A stretch of DNA of 64,000 nucleotides from Chlamydoabsidia padenii (GCA_025330725.1 JAIWND010000019.1:310001-374000); one strand, 5' to 3'. Shown: positions 35,573 to 48,375, numbered from the stretch's first letter. Notes: generated from the letters alone by a model not told the origin. A program made the numbers and translations.

Positions 35573-36110
35573 AGTAGGAACCACAACAGGAAACGGCGGA
35601 GCTAACAATGAAGATTATTTTGACTCTGATGAAGAAGTTGAAAATGTGATGCAGGCACTACGATCAAATCACCCGATACCATTGGCACAAAAACCATACT
35701 TTTATGTTAAACGACAACGCCAATGCTATCGCCTGCGTGATATCTTGTTGGAAGCCATCACACCAAAAGTCAAATCAGTCGATTCTATTCAACGTAATCC
35801 GATATCTACACAGACCAATGGTAATCCAGCATTAATGACATCAGTATCATCTCATTCCGGACCTTCGGTGACAACAGCCACATCACATAATGATTTTGCA
35901 TTTTACAATAAAGCATACCCATATCAAGATGGTAGAATGGTATCACGCAATAACATCAATCTTCAACAGCCACCACAACAACAAAGATCATCAAATTCAT
36001 CCACTTCATCTTCACCTATTAATGGTACTATCGGTTATCCGGGGATATACAATTCTTCTCCTATAGATGGTCTCTCTCCGACAAGTCCAAATACATATTC
36101 TATTCGTTGA
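33740..36110 (+). CDS. SGF73: SAGA deubiquitinase-module subunit Sgf73/Ataxin-7 homologue
   Basis: Seven exons (33740-33770, 33904-33972, 34077-34313, 34379-34537, 34614-35060, 35124-35303, 35368-36110), 621 residues. Short N-terminal helix region, then the N-terminal zinc-binding motif formed across intron 4: [20 protein letters not shown] then DNC, the C-x2-C...H...C pattern of Sgf73. After a Lys/Asn/Asp-rich linker comes the SCA7 domain (about 313-372): [51 protein letters not shown]. The C-terminus is Ser/Asn-rich. In yeast and animals the protein anchors the Ubp8 module to SAGA and helps remove ubiquitin from H2B. First exon is only 31 nt. Sits directly after the HP1 gene on the same strand. 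Family certain. Confidence 0.93.
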
Positions 36111-36930
36111 TACTTAGTTAGTTATCCCCACTTCCCTTTTTATGTTTTATCCCCATTATCCAGCTATTACTGCTTTTTTATTATTGTACATATCAACCCT
36201 CTTTCCCCCCCCCCCTTTTTTTTTAAAAAAAAAAAACAACAACAACTCGAAATAAATAAAAACTAAAGCCCTTCCACGTGGCTGTATCATGATCATGATA
36301 AGTCTCATAAACCAAAATGAATAAAGTGTGTGCATGTGATATATGTTTTACGTATCAAGATACCAACTCATTTTTATTCGTCATGTAGATATATATATTG
36401 GGAAATTCACTGAAGATGGAAAATGATCATTGGTGGTGATACATGATAACCAAAGATGGGGATTGGTGGGGCGCGCGGGGAGAGAGGGGGGTGGGTGATA
36501 TGCGCCTTATGTGCATACATAAATGGGGTCTGTGTAAAATGATCGTATATACTCTGGCGCGACCAAAGTAACTATTATATATGGGTTTGTGAAAGTTATA
36601 AAGATCATAGATGAAAATACCAACCAATCAATCAGCCAAAACCAACTAAAGACAACCAGCCGAAATATAAGAATAAAATAAGGGGTGTCTAAATTAGGAA
36701 ATTCCAGCAGTCTTTATCCTATTTCACGCACCGTCATTTTCATTTTTCTCCTTTTCTTTCTTTCTTTTTCTCTTTGTTCTTGTTTCTTCCCTTTTTACTT
36801 TTCTTCTTCCTCTTCTCTTTTTTTACACTCCTTCCCGTATACACTACAACGGTGCCAAACCTTTTATCAACAATAGGTTTAGACTGTCCATTCTCCTTTA
36901 CTCTTCCTCTAATCATTCTACAACGACTTC
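36111..36930. other. Intergenic region between SGF73 and GATA genes
   Basis: C11-T9-A12 block (36205-36236), AATAAA at 36251-36256, and a C/T-rich leader (36735-36835) before the GATA gene. No coding content supported. Confidence 0.45.
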
Positions 36931-38414
36931 ATGACTCATTCGTCAAGGTAATTCTCTTCACACGCCAATGTATAATTAGTGGATATGCATTAGACAACAA
37001 TGCTATTTAACTGGCAACAATACGATAATAAAGCACATTTATTCAAGTGACAACTAACACCCTCTCTTTCTTTTTTGTATGTATATTTGACAAACGAACG
37101 ATTGGAATAAACCAGTAGACAAACGGATAACGAACGACCGGTGCTTCCACCTATCTCCAGTATGGATGGGTACTTTAACAATCGCAACAGCAGTATAGCA
37201 CCACCATCACCATCACCTGCACCACCATGGTCCAATGGCAACAATACAGTCATTGATGAGCAATCCATTCAACCTCAGCAACAACACCGCACCTCTCTTC
37301 CTGCACTAGGATCACCATCACCATCAACGTCCACCTCCAATAATACTTTGCTTAATCACCATCATCATCATCAACTCCAACATAGCTCATATCATCCACG
37401 ACAGCACTCGCTACCTCAAATAACTTCCAAATCAAATTCGATTACAGCCACATCCTCCTCCTCCTCCTCATCATCATCATCATCACCAGCAATACCATTA
37501 CCCTCACCTTCAGCAGTATTATCATCTGGTCCATTATCAGCACCTCCTTTTATGGATACAACTACATCCAATATTTCTATGTATCAACAACAATATGATG
37601 AACAAGACGAAATACGACGACGATCATCATCATCACAAGAACAGACACTATCACGAATTGACAATGATGTGAATGAGGTAAAATTATTTGCATATACATA
37701 TAAAACATAATACTCATACAATGAACCATCTTCTTTTTTGATTAGGTGATTCGACATTGCCATTATCTAAGCGACAATATGACGCAGCATAAACATCAGT
37801 TACTTGATCAAGATTATTTCTGTGACTCAACCAAAGTACGCCCCTGGTTGGATGGAATGATTGGTCGTGCGAACGAAGTATTAAACGCACTATTACGATT
37901 ACGAAAACAACAAATGACAGCAGAAATTACTCGACTACATGGCTCTGGTAATGATGGCAATAGTAACGATGGTGATGATCATTCTCTTCAGGTACGTCCA
38001 TATCACTATATAAAAGAAAAGATAGATAGAAGAAAAGGAAAACCTTCTAGTTATTTTTGTTTTTATGTGTTACTAAAAATCTTCTCTCTGTCCCCTTAGG
38101 ACATCAATCAAGAAAATGACCTCACAAGTACAAGATCCAATAAGTCCTCGGACGGAAGCTACCATACCTTACGGCAAAAGAAACGAGGGGTAAGTTAAAG
38201 CAATAACGGTCTACCATCCTTTACTGTCTAACTTAACCTTTTTTACATAGCGACGATCCGTGTTTCAAGGTCGATGCCACTCTTGCAATATCTCTGAAAC
38301 ACCTGAATGGCGACGTGGCCCTGATGGGGCAAGAACACTTTGTAATGCCTGTGGTCTACGTAAGTTACAGTTAAAACGGAGGAAAACAAGTCGAATTTGA
38401 CCTATAAAACTAAC

Positions 38415-38455
<41 letters not shown>

Positions 38456-38682
38456 TAATAGATTATGCCAAGCTTGCTAGAAAAAAGGCCGAACAACAAA
38501 AAGAACAAACGAAGCATGGAAAACGGACAACTTACGACATTCTGGTAACTGATTTATCTATGCAAGATTATGATTCTATGCGTAGGCCAAGACGTACTCA
38601 TCCACAAACTTCAAAACCTCTTTCTCCTGACTTTGATGATAACAGTGATTGTCCTCCATCTGCCTCATCTTATAATCCCTGA
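36931..38682 (+). CDS. GATA-type zinc-finger transcription factor (C-x2-C-x18-C-x2-C)
   Basis: Six exons (36931-36947, 37119-37677, 37746-37991, 38100-38189, 38251-38359, 38462-38682), 413 residues. The 17-nt first exon (MTHSSR) joins in phase across a 171-nt intron to QTDNERPVLPPISSMDGYFN; without it the second exon has no ATG until residue 21. The middle holds a helical region (RPWLDGMIGRANEVLNALLR). The zinc finger (about 311-336) is CHSCNISETPEWRRGPDGAR, TLCNACGLHYAKLARKK: an 18-residue loop with TPEWRRGPDG as in White-collar-2-like and related fungal GATA factors. No PAS domain is seen, so it is not a standard WC-2. The last intron contains 38 consecutive T. Binds GATA-type sites (family knowledge); target pathway unknown. 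Confidence 0.9.
38417..38454 (+). repeat. 38-nt T run inside the last GATA-gene intron
   Basis: Fills most of the intron just before the acceptor at 38460-38461, acting as an extreme polypyrimidine tract; length may be inexact in the assembly. Confidence 0.8.
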
Positions 38683-40020
38683 TTTAGTTACACTTATTAT
38701 TCCCTCTTACTACTCCGCCCTCATCTTTTTATGATATGATACCATGTATCTTTTTGTCTCTTTGACCTTTTTTCTTTATGTTATTACACTCTCCCCCATA
38801 TCACCTTCATCTATACTTATTACTTGTAGTATTACTTCTTTGTTTGTCATGTTTATAGTCCATGGTAGTTTATTATCTATTTACCCTGTATCATTCTTTA
38901 CTAGTGTTATTTTTACTCTGTGCATCATCAAAAACTTTGTCTTTACTTGTCAATTCTTACCCTTTCGGGCAAGTATTGATTCTCAATAAAAAAATCATCC
39001 ATCTCTCCATCTTTTGTTTTGTTTTAAAAAAGGCAAAATCACCCCTTAAAAAGTAACTAGAACTCAGATGTCGGCTTTGCTGTCATTCAATTAAACATGT
39101 CAAAATAGTAGATTGGTTTCGATTTTATTTTTTTTTATTTTTTTTATTTTTTGTCTTATAAAAGGTTTCGATTCTCAAAAAAACATCTCACCCGTCTCCC
39201 CCCTTTTTTTCCCGTACGTTATCTATTTCCCATTACATGGAAACGAAAAAGCTTAATCTACTATCGGCCAATCAAAACTTCTGAACTCGGTTGACTTTTT
39301 GCATGTCATTGTTGATCCATCAGCCAATCAGGCTCGACTTCCCTATTTAGAACATACATCCCGCCACACCCCTGGTAACCATTTTCATTTATTTTCAACT
39401 CCGGAAAGAATCGCTGTTTTAAAAAAAAAAAAAGGAAATCAGATCGCTATAAACATGCAACACTGTAAAAGATGGTTGAATGACCCAGCATTGCTTCGTC
39501 ATGCCTCCCAAAACCGAAATGAACTAACGTGGACAGGGTCCTGTCAATCCAGATCGATCATGCTGGAAGATGGATCGTAACAAAGCCTGAGAAAGCTATC
39601 ATCATGTTATTCTAGTAAAAGAATGATTTTGTCTAAAGAATCTTTTCGAGGGTGCTAACTGGTCTTTGAATTTTGAACCTCCTATTAGTGGTTGAAAAAT
39701 TGTGGGTAACTGGCTGAGTATGGTTAGTCACGCAGATAAACAGAATAGTTTCATATCCATATCATGTCTAGGTGGCCAATCCAAGTGCTTGAAACTCATG
39801 TCATTCTATGCTTGCTTGTTGTGCTCGCTATGCATGAATAAAAAGTGCTTTTGTGCAAGTTGACCCACATAGAGCGGGATTTCAAATTCAGACGTATTTT
39901 TTGTTTTGTTTACCCGATGTCCGCCTTTTTTTCATTTTATTTCTTTTCTCCTTGATACTCTCCACCATTATATCTACATTCATTTAACGATATACACTTC
40001 TTTTCCACTAACCGATTGAC
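38683..40020. other. Intergenic region, 1.3 kb
   Basis: Long pyrimidine-rich 3' flank with AATAAA near 38986, then A+T-rich DNA, and the CGGGATTTCAAA motif (39875-39886) and C/T-rich leader before ATM1. The 93-codon ORF at 39299-39580 has no recognisable features. Confidence 0.45.
39875..39886 (+). promoter_or_regulatory. CGGG-N-TTTCAAA-type motif before ATM1
   Basis: Sequence cgggatttcaaa, 135 bp before the ATM1 start codon; same orientation as the gene. Confidence 0.45.
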
Positions 40021-41156
40021 ATGATACCACGACTCACCACGTCATGGGTTCGTGCATCAACCTCATTTTGTAGGTCGTCGTCATTTCCTTTGACCAACAA
40101 ATCCTTATCAACAACGTCGACTATCAAGACCTTTACAGCAAAGCCATCCCTATGCCGCCCACTGGTACCATTCAAGAAAACCAACTCTATTACTCTTTGG
40201 CCTGCAGGCAGGCGAGCCTTTACTTCGGAAAAAGCCAAACTGGGTGACAAATCAACAACGAACAGTAGTAACAAATCAACAACGGTACAATCGACAATGA
40301 CAGCACAGGACCGAAACAAGACTGACTGGGCTATTATACGACAATTGATGAAATATATCTGGCCAAAAAACGATGTGGGCGTGAAAACTCGGGTGGTGAT
40401 TGCTTTATCTCTACTTGTTGGTGGCAAGGTAGGCGATAATGAATGAGCAGGAAGAATGTCTTTCTTCTGATACTAACTATAAGCTTTTCTTCTTGTAGTT
40501 ATTAAATGTCCAGGTGCCGTTTTACTTCAAAAATGTGGTTGATTCTCTTAATGCTACGATTCCCGAAGACGCTACCATGTGGGCTGTCTGTGGTGCTGCT
40601 ATTATTGGCTGTAAGTAACGAAAACGGTATGCAATTAATCATTCACACTTTATTCTTTATCATTCCTTAGATGGGTTGGCTCGACTTGGTGCAAGCGCTT
40701 TTCAAGAACTACGCAATGCCGTATTTGCCAATGTTGCACAAAAGGCAATTCGTCGTGTAGCATTGAATGTCTTCTCTCATCTGCATCGGCTTGATCTTGG
40801 CTTCCATTTATCTCGACAAACCGGTGGGGTAAATAGGGCGATTGATCGTGGTACAAAGTAAGTAAATCAAGGGGACAATAGAGAAGAAGAACTAACAGTA
40901 TGGATGGTTTTTAGGGGAATAAGCTTCATGGTCAGCTCTATGGTCTTCCATGTCTTGCCAACTGCATTGGAAATATCAATGGTGTGCGGGATTCTGGTAA
41001 GAACTACTGGCATACTGAACTTTGTTAAATCGAACTAAAACTTATCTTGACCTCTTATAGGCCTACAACTTTGGAACCCCCTATGCACTGGTGACCTTTA
41101 CAACAATCGCTGCTTATACCGCATTCACTGTGACAACAACTGCTTGGAGGTAAATG

Positions 41157-41199
<43 letters not shown>

Positions 41200-42908
41200 A
41201 TTATCCTCCTGCTAGAAAAAGCACTAACTCTCAGTTTTACTATCTTACATAGAACCAAATTCAGGAAACAAGCCAATGCTGCCGATAATGTTGCTGCATC
41301 TAAAGCTGTGGACTCCCTCATCAACTTTGAAAGTGTCAAGGTAATTATAAAGTAGCTGGGATAAACTAATTGGGAACTAACATCTCCCCCTTTTATTGTC
41401 GATGATTATATAGTACTTTAACAACGAAAAGTTTGAAGCTGAACAATACGACAAACCATTGCAAAACTATGAAAAGGCATCTTTAAAGGTTGCGACCAGT
41501 CTATCTGCTCTTAATGCCGGACAAAATGCTATCTTCAGCACAGCTTTGACAGTAATGATGCTTCTGTCGGCCAATGGTGTGATGAAGGGAACTATGACGG
41601 TAGGGGATGTGGTGATGGTGAATCAACTTGTCTTCCAGCTATCAATGCCTCTCAACTTCCTCGGCTCGGTCTACCGTGAACTGCGACAATCTCTGATCGA
41701 CATGGATACCTTATTTGATCTCGAAAACCAAACGCCTTTGGTGGTGGATGCTCCAGATGCCAAGGAATTCGTATACAAGGGTGGTGAAATTCGATTTGAA
41801 AATGTCACCTTTGGATACCATCCTACTCAACCCATCTTGAACAATTTGAACTTTGTGATTCCGGCCGGCAGCAAGGCAGCGTTTGTGGGTCACTCAGGGT
41901 GCGGCAAATCAACCATTCTACGACTTCTCTTTAGATTCTATGAACCTCAATCAGGAAATATATATGTGGATGGACAGAATATCAAGGATGTGACGATGGA
42001 CAGCTTACGTAAAGGCATGGGTGTGGTACCTCAAGATACAAGTCTCTTCAACAACACGATCTTTTATAACATTCGATATGGACGCACGGATGCCTCGGAC
42101 GAAGAAGTGTATGATGCGGCCAAACGGGCTCGGATTCACGATACCATCATGGCGCTACCTGATCAATATGAAACAACTGTTGGTGAACGAGGGTAAGATA
42201 AAGGGGGTGGGGTGGATATGGTTTTTTGTTTTGCTAACTCTTGATTCTTTACGGTGATAGGCTTATGGTATCCGGAGGACAAAGACAACGTATTGCCATT
42301 GCACGCGTGATATTAAAGAAACCAAAGGTAAACTAAAAAAAAAATGATTGGGATGTAAATGGATATCTTATTGGTACACTCTTTTCCCCTTCAAAATTAG
42401 ATTCTTATGTTGGATGAAGCAACCTCTGCTTTGGATGGTAAGAACCACTAACACGGCGACATTGCTCTTCTGACTCGGCTTTTATTATTACGTATAGTGC
42501 ACTCTGAACGACATGTTAAGGATGCTATGAACGAATCTATGGAAGGGTGTACTGTCCTGGCGATTGCTCATCGACTCTCTACTATTCAAGCCTCAGGTAA
42601 GTCACTCGATTAAAACAAAATGTCATGATAATACACCATAAACGTGCTACTCACTTTCATTTTTTTTGTTTAATAGACATGATCATGGTGATGGGTCGTG
42701 TTCCTGGAAGTATCATTGAAAAAGGTAAGTCAGGTGGACAATGGTGATTTGGCAAAGAGACTTACTAACAACCTTTTTTTTTTTTTTTTTTTTTTTTTTG
42801 TTAGGGACACACGATGACCTTATGAAAAACAAATCGGCTTACTATAGACTTTATTCTCAGCTTGCTAGCTCTGAACTATTAGAAGAGGAACTTCAAAGTT
42901 CTTCATAA
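40021..42908 (+). CDS. ATM1: Mitochondrial ABC transporter Atm1 (ABCB7 family)
   Basis: Twelve exons (40021-40428, 40499-40610, 40671-40857, 40915-40996, 41061-41149, 41253-41340, 41414-42192, 42261-42327, 42401-42437, 42498-42596, 42677-42724, 42805-42908), 699 residues. An Arg/Ser/Thr-rich N-terminus (1-75) fits a mitochondrial presequence. Six-helix ABC membrane domain about 110-400, with the family stretches [20 protein letters not shown] and [17 protein letters not shown]. Nucleotide-binding domain: Walker [10 protein letters not shown], signature [13 protein letters not shown], Walker [14 protein letters not shown]-loop IAHRLSTI. Atm1 exports a sulfur/glutathione species from the matrix for cytosolic Fe-S protein assembly. 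Half-transporter, acting as a homodimer in the inner membrane. Intron 5 contains 40 T. Next gene YME1 starts 157 bp later. Confidence 0.97.
41159..41198 (+). repeat. 40-nt T run in an ATM1 intron
   Basis: Begins 8 nt after the donor GTAAATG; a shorter T run (about 42775-42799) precedes the acceptor of the last ATM1 intron. Confidence 0.8.
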
Positions 42909-42969
42909 GTCGTATATTATTGTTATCACTCTCAAATAAATGTAATCAAAACCATTATGCACACAAAAA

Positions 42970-42980
42970 TTTAAATCCCG
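42970..42980 (-). promoter_or_regulatory. TTTAAATCCCG motif in the short ATM1-YME1 spacer
   Basis: 86 bp before the YME1 ATG, inside a spacer of only 157 bp. Confidence 0.5.
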
Positions 42981-43065
42981 ACTTTTTTAATCCAGTCTTT
43001 TGTCCTTCTTTTTTAATTCTTTCTTCTATCTTTTGTCTTCACTCATTTTTTGAACAAGTTTTGCC

Positions 43066-45724
43066 ATGGATCAAGTACTCATTAGATATATCAAGGTAAA
43101 GTGTAAAAGATGTCCTTTTTAATATAATATACCACACATATATCTCTTCAAACATTCAACTAGATGGAACTAACTACATCTTTCTTTTTGTTACAAAACG
43201 TATAGCATAGGGACATGTGGCATCATATGGCAACGCGTCGACTACGAGCCACAACTTACTCGTCCAACATTACGCCTAGAATTCAAACTTCATCAACTAT
43301 GGTAAGATGACAAATAAAATAAAAACTCCCGTTTACTTGCCTCACTCATTTTATGTTTTATTCCATAAGGTGGGTCGTGGACAAATACGGAGGATAACAG
43401 GGCCAGCTCCCAGGAGGCATTGGCAAAACTTGGCCAAGTTGGAACAAGATGCTAACGCTCACCCCAATGATCCTCGACTACAATCTTTGCTTTACAAGGT
43501 AAGTAAACAAACAAAAGACATTATAAGAGATATTCATAGGGTGTTTGGTCATGAACGATAGATTCTTATTAACTAGACAAAACGTTGTAAAACTCATTTT
43601 AGGAACTCCGGCTAGCAAGACGACAAAGGGATGTCATCAATCGATATGAAAACTCAAATTGTGCTCACGACGAAGAAGGTTATCGACAGTATATTGCTGC
43701 TTTGGTGGAAGCAGGTCAACAAAGCAAGGTGATGCCACATATAATGAAACAAATGAAAGGTAAAATATTAAAGAAGGTGGGTGGTTAATAGTTTTGCCTG
43801 TATTGTAGGTGTGTGGGTCTGTTTAACATTCGTTTTTTTTTTTTTTACTTGTGTCACCTATTAGGGAATAACGCAACTAGTGGAATCTCGGGTGCATCTA
43901 AATCTGAACCTGTCTATGTGGTAGTGGAAGAAGGTAAACCATTGAAAATGTAATATATCTACAATTCATCTCCGAACATTGACCCCCCTCCCCCCAATAT
44001 CTCCTTGATGAAATATAGCTCCAGGTTCCATGTTTTGGAAGGCTTTGCGATGGATTGGTGTGACATTCACCTACTCATTCTGCTTATTGACTGTGTTATC
44101 TCTCTCCATGGAAAATTCTGGTCTACTCAAGACATCATCCCCAACTCAACCGGAATACGAACCCTCTCAACAACAAATGGTGAAATTCGATGATGTCCAA
44201 GGATGCGATGAAGCCAAAGAAGAACTAGAAGAAATAGTCCAATTCCTGGAAAATCCTCAACGATATACGGAACTCGGTGGCAAACTACCAAAAGGGGTGC
44301 TACTGACGGGTCCTCCTGGTACCGGCAAGACTTTATTGGCTCGTGCGGTGGCAGGTGAAGCTGGTGTGCCCTTCTTCTTTATGTCTGGTAGTGAATTCGA
44401 TGAAATGTATGTGGGCGTGGGTGCAAAACGAATACGCGAACTATTTGGTATGTATATATGGACTTGGAAGATAGTGAACTAACCTCTTCCTTCCCCACAC
44501 CCATATATAGCCGCGGCAAGAGCGAAATCACCCAGCATAGTTTTTATCGACGAAATCGACGCTATTGGATCAAAAAGGAATCCAAAAGATCAATCATATA
44601 TGAAACAAACGCTCAATCAACTCCTGGTTGACCTTGATGGATTTACTCAAACAGAAGGTGTGATCTTTATTGCTGCTACCAACTTCCCGGAACTCTTGGA
44701 CAAAGCGTTGGTGCGACCAGGACGATTCGATCGAACGGTGAATGTGCCTCTACCGGATGTGCGTGGGCGAATACAGATATTAAAGCAACATATGAAGAAC
44801 ATTACTATGGCGGCAAATGTTGATATAGATGTGATCGCAAGGGGGACACCTGGATTTAGTGGTGCTGAACTGGCCAATCTGGTTAATCAAGCGGCCATCC
44901 AAGCTAGTCGTGAAGGTGTCAAGGAGGTGGGAATGGTACATCTGGAATTCGCAAAGGACAAATGTATTATGGGCGCTGAACGAAAAAGTGCGGTGATCAC
45001 GGACGAAAGTAAACGGTTGACTGCGTACCATGAAGGCGGTCATGCTCTATTAGCGTATTATACCCCTGGTGCGATGCCTCTTCATAAAGCGACTATTATG
45101 CCTCGAGGTCGTGCTCTGGGAATGACTGTACAACTACCGGAAATGGACAAGGTAAGTTTGATTCAAATACATGTATATTCGGCTATCTGAATGACAGCTA
45201 CTCCATCGGACATGCTCTAAACTTTAATTTGTGTTTGAATTAGGATTCATTTACCAAGAAGGAATATATTGCACAGATTGATGTCTGCATGGGCGGAAGG
45301 GTAGCGGAGGAAATGATCTTTGGTGAAGACAACGTAACCAGTGGTGCCCATAGCGATATAGTAAAGGCAACGGATGTCGCTCGGCGAATGGTACGGAATC
45401 TTGGTATGGACGAAAAGGTGGGACCTGTCAATTACAGCGATGAAGATATGCTCCAGCTCAGTACTGAAACAAAGGTGTTGATTGAAAATGCTATCAAGGA
45501 CTTGGTGATGGTAAGCGGGGGCTAGGGGATCAAGGTATAGTAACCGATCCTGGACTGACTTTGTTTTATACATATAGGATGCGGAGAAACGTGCGATTGG
45601 GATCTTGACTGTACATATCGAAGAACTACATAGATTGGCCAAAGCGTTGGTGGAATATGAAACCCTCACTCAAGAAGAAATCATCAATGTTATCAAGAAC
45701 AAGCCCATCAATAGGAAACCTTAG
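43066..45724 (+). CDS. YME1: Mitochondrial i-AAA protease (Yme1/YME1L, FtsH family)
   Basis: Nine exons (43066-43095, 43206-43301, 43370-43498, 43603-43759, 43865-43933, 44019-44447, 44511-45151, 45244-45510, 45578-45724), 654 residues. N-terminal presequence-like basic region, then an N-domain, one membrane helix ([20 protein letters not shown], about 175-195), and the AAA module: Walker A GPPGTGKT, pore loop FDEMYVGVG, Walker [15 protein letters not shown], second region RPGRFDR. The zinc protease site is HEGGH (usual HExxH with Gly in place of Ala) and the third ligand lies in [17 protein letters not shown] single transmembrane helix with the [17 protein letters not shown] pore loop points to the i-AAA (intermembrane-space) class rather than the two-helix m-AAA. 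It degrades inner-membrane and intermembrane proteins. The first 30-nt exon choice is the least certain part. Confidence 0.95.
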
Positions 45725-46571
45725 ATATAGTAATCATGTTAGTTAACAATAGTTTATTTATTTTATAACTGCCTATACTTCTTGTATGATCTAATAAAGA
45801 AAATAAAGAAAATAAAGAAAACTTATTGGTAATTACATATGGAAGGTGACGGAAGTGACACAAAAAGCGTTTTGATTCGGTTGTACTTATGACGATACTG
45901 ATTGATGCAGAAAGATAATGATGAATGTCGTCTATGTGTAGAACCATTTTTATGATCAGTGGGTATTATGCTTTGAATAATCTCAGCGATGGGTATTTTA
46001 AAAATGTGGGCCATAACACATATCTTCAGAATCACGAGACGTCCTATTCATCACATCTCAGAAATACTGTTGCACAGAAAAGGAAATAAGGTGAAGAACG
46101 ACCGCGACAAATCAAAACGATCATCATTAAGATTCAGGTCCCGCCTTCTCCTGAAGAGGAGAAATCGGCGTGAATGACTTTTACAAATGCATAAAAAAAA
46201 ACCATATAACCTTGACAAATAGTACCTACACAATGGTTTTATTTGGGACATTGGCTTTATTCAACTTGGGGGCAACTGGTGAGCTCAAAAAGGAACATAA
46301 ACGTCAATTTAAGTAACAAGAGCCCTGATATACCGGGGTTAGAAAAATCAAGATTCTTTACTGCTATTGGTCTTTATTGGCCTTTTTTGTCGGTGTTTGA
46401 ACTTACGTGACATGGTTTGTTATTTGGTTTTTCAATGATCTCCAGCTCTTTTTTTTTTTTTTTTATTCTCCCTCTTTCGCTTCTTCTTCTTCTTTTTTTT
46501 GTAACCCTTTGTTGAAAAATTAAAGTTGGTTGAACCAAATACACCTGCTGTTTATTTATTTGGTCCATTCG
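45725..46571. other. Intergenic region between YME1 and the P5B ATPase gene
   Basis: Three AATAAAGAAA units (45795-45820) just after YME1 act as clustered poly(A)-type signals; T run at 46448-46464; no coding content. Confidence 0.45.
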
Positions 46572-48338
46572 ATGAAGGTTGTATCGATTATAAACTTATT
46601 GGTGCTTCTGGGTATAGCTCAAAGGGTTAATGCATTGCCTATCTTTGAAATTCGTAAGTATCAACTGCCTACTCCAAAAATAAACAGGAGTCATTTATGG
46701 TTTACTAAACTTACTTTTTTTTTTTATCTTTTGACAACTAGCTAACGACTTTGATAGATATGGTAAACAATGTCCCTTGAAGGCTCAATACAACTTGGCC
46801 TGCCCCACTTTATGCGTTACTGATCTTACCCTGTGTCCTGCCTCTCTTGCTCCTACTTGTCCCAGTGGTCAACAATTCTGTGGTGACGGTACTTGTCAAG
46901 TCTCATGCGATGGTATTGCCAATCTCTGTAGCTGTGGCGATCCTTCTCTGGCAACTAATTATGTACCTTGCGCTGCTGGTCAGCAAGTTAACATTACCCA
47001 CTTTGATCCTCGTAATGCTGAAGCTCAAACTCAATCTACGTGTGCGGCGTCTGCTAATGTCACCCAAGCTGGTACTTATCCTGTTTTTGATCATCCTTCT
47101 GTTTGGGTGACCTGTCCTGTGGTGGTGCCTTACTTTACTTGGCGTGAACCCATGTGGATTGCTGTCTGGACCTACACCGCTCTACAAGCCTTTATCTTGA
47201 TCGCCTGGCATCTTTACAAGACTGGTCGTGAATATCCTTTCAAGCGGGAACTGGCTGCTTCTGCTGCTCCTGGATCTTCCTTGTCGGCTTCCTCTTCTTC
47301 GTCATCGTTGGGTAAAAACAATAAGAATGGTGGTGGTACGGTTGATAACAACAAGGATTCGGTAAACGAAAAGGCCATGATGAACGAACTGACCGACGAA
47401 AAGAAAAGTGTCAAGGATATCAAGAATGAAAACAAGACAACAAGCGACTCATCTAGTGAAGCTGCTTCTCTTCGTGATTCTGAACGTTTGCGATTCCGGG
47501 GGTTCAAGAATGATTACTTTGGTCTCTTCACTTTTGGCTCAGTTATCATCACCACAATTTTGTTTATTGTCTTCTTGGCATGTATTGTCAGTGATAACTG
47601 TAAGTCATATCACCTCTTTTACTCAGCTTTTTTAATCCAAAACTTTTCTTTTTCTTTTTATTAGATGGTCAATTGGCTGGTGGTGTCGAACTATTTGTCT
47701 TTTTAAATGGTGATCTCTCTTCTCAAATTTACTGTGTGGTCTGGCATGTGTCTGGTACTTGGTTTGCTGTCCTTCTCGTCACTCAACAACGTCTACGCAA
47801 CTACTTTCGAATCGAATCTTACGCTCACATTAGTCCTCATATCCAAGTGGAACGTAAACAAGAAGCTCTTATCTTTTTGGATGATGGTAGTAAATGGCTA
47901 GCTCGCTTCCGGGAAGCCGAATCGGCGTTCATTCAACGTTTTGGGTAAAGTGACGATAAACTCTATCCAAAAAAAGAAAGACTATTGACTAATTCTTTTA
48001 TTTCTCTCTTCTGATCTATAAAGCTGGGATATCACTATTACCACCATTCCTGTGAAGAAAACCACCAACAACGTCCGTTACTTTGAATACCAATGTATGC
48101 GATATGTCTATAATGCTCAAAAATCTCGATTTGAACCTTATGAATTTGATCTTGGATCCACTAATCGTCAACTACAAGGCTGGGCTGAAGGTGTTACCTC
48201 TGAAGAAGCTTTCCAGCGCTTGGAACTTCTTGGTCATAATCTGATTCGTGTGGAAGTCCCTAGCGTCCCTCGGGCTATCATTCAAGAGTAAGTGGGTTTA
48301 TCGAATGTTGCCCATAATCAGTAAACTAACTCTTCTTT

Positions 48339-48375
<37 letters not shown>

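Noticed and set aside
39299..39580. 93-codon plus-strand ORF
   Set aside because: No recognisable motif, an AAA run inside, no leader, and it sits within A+T-rich intergenic DNA containing other regulatory-looking sequence.
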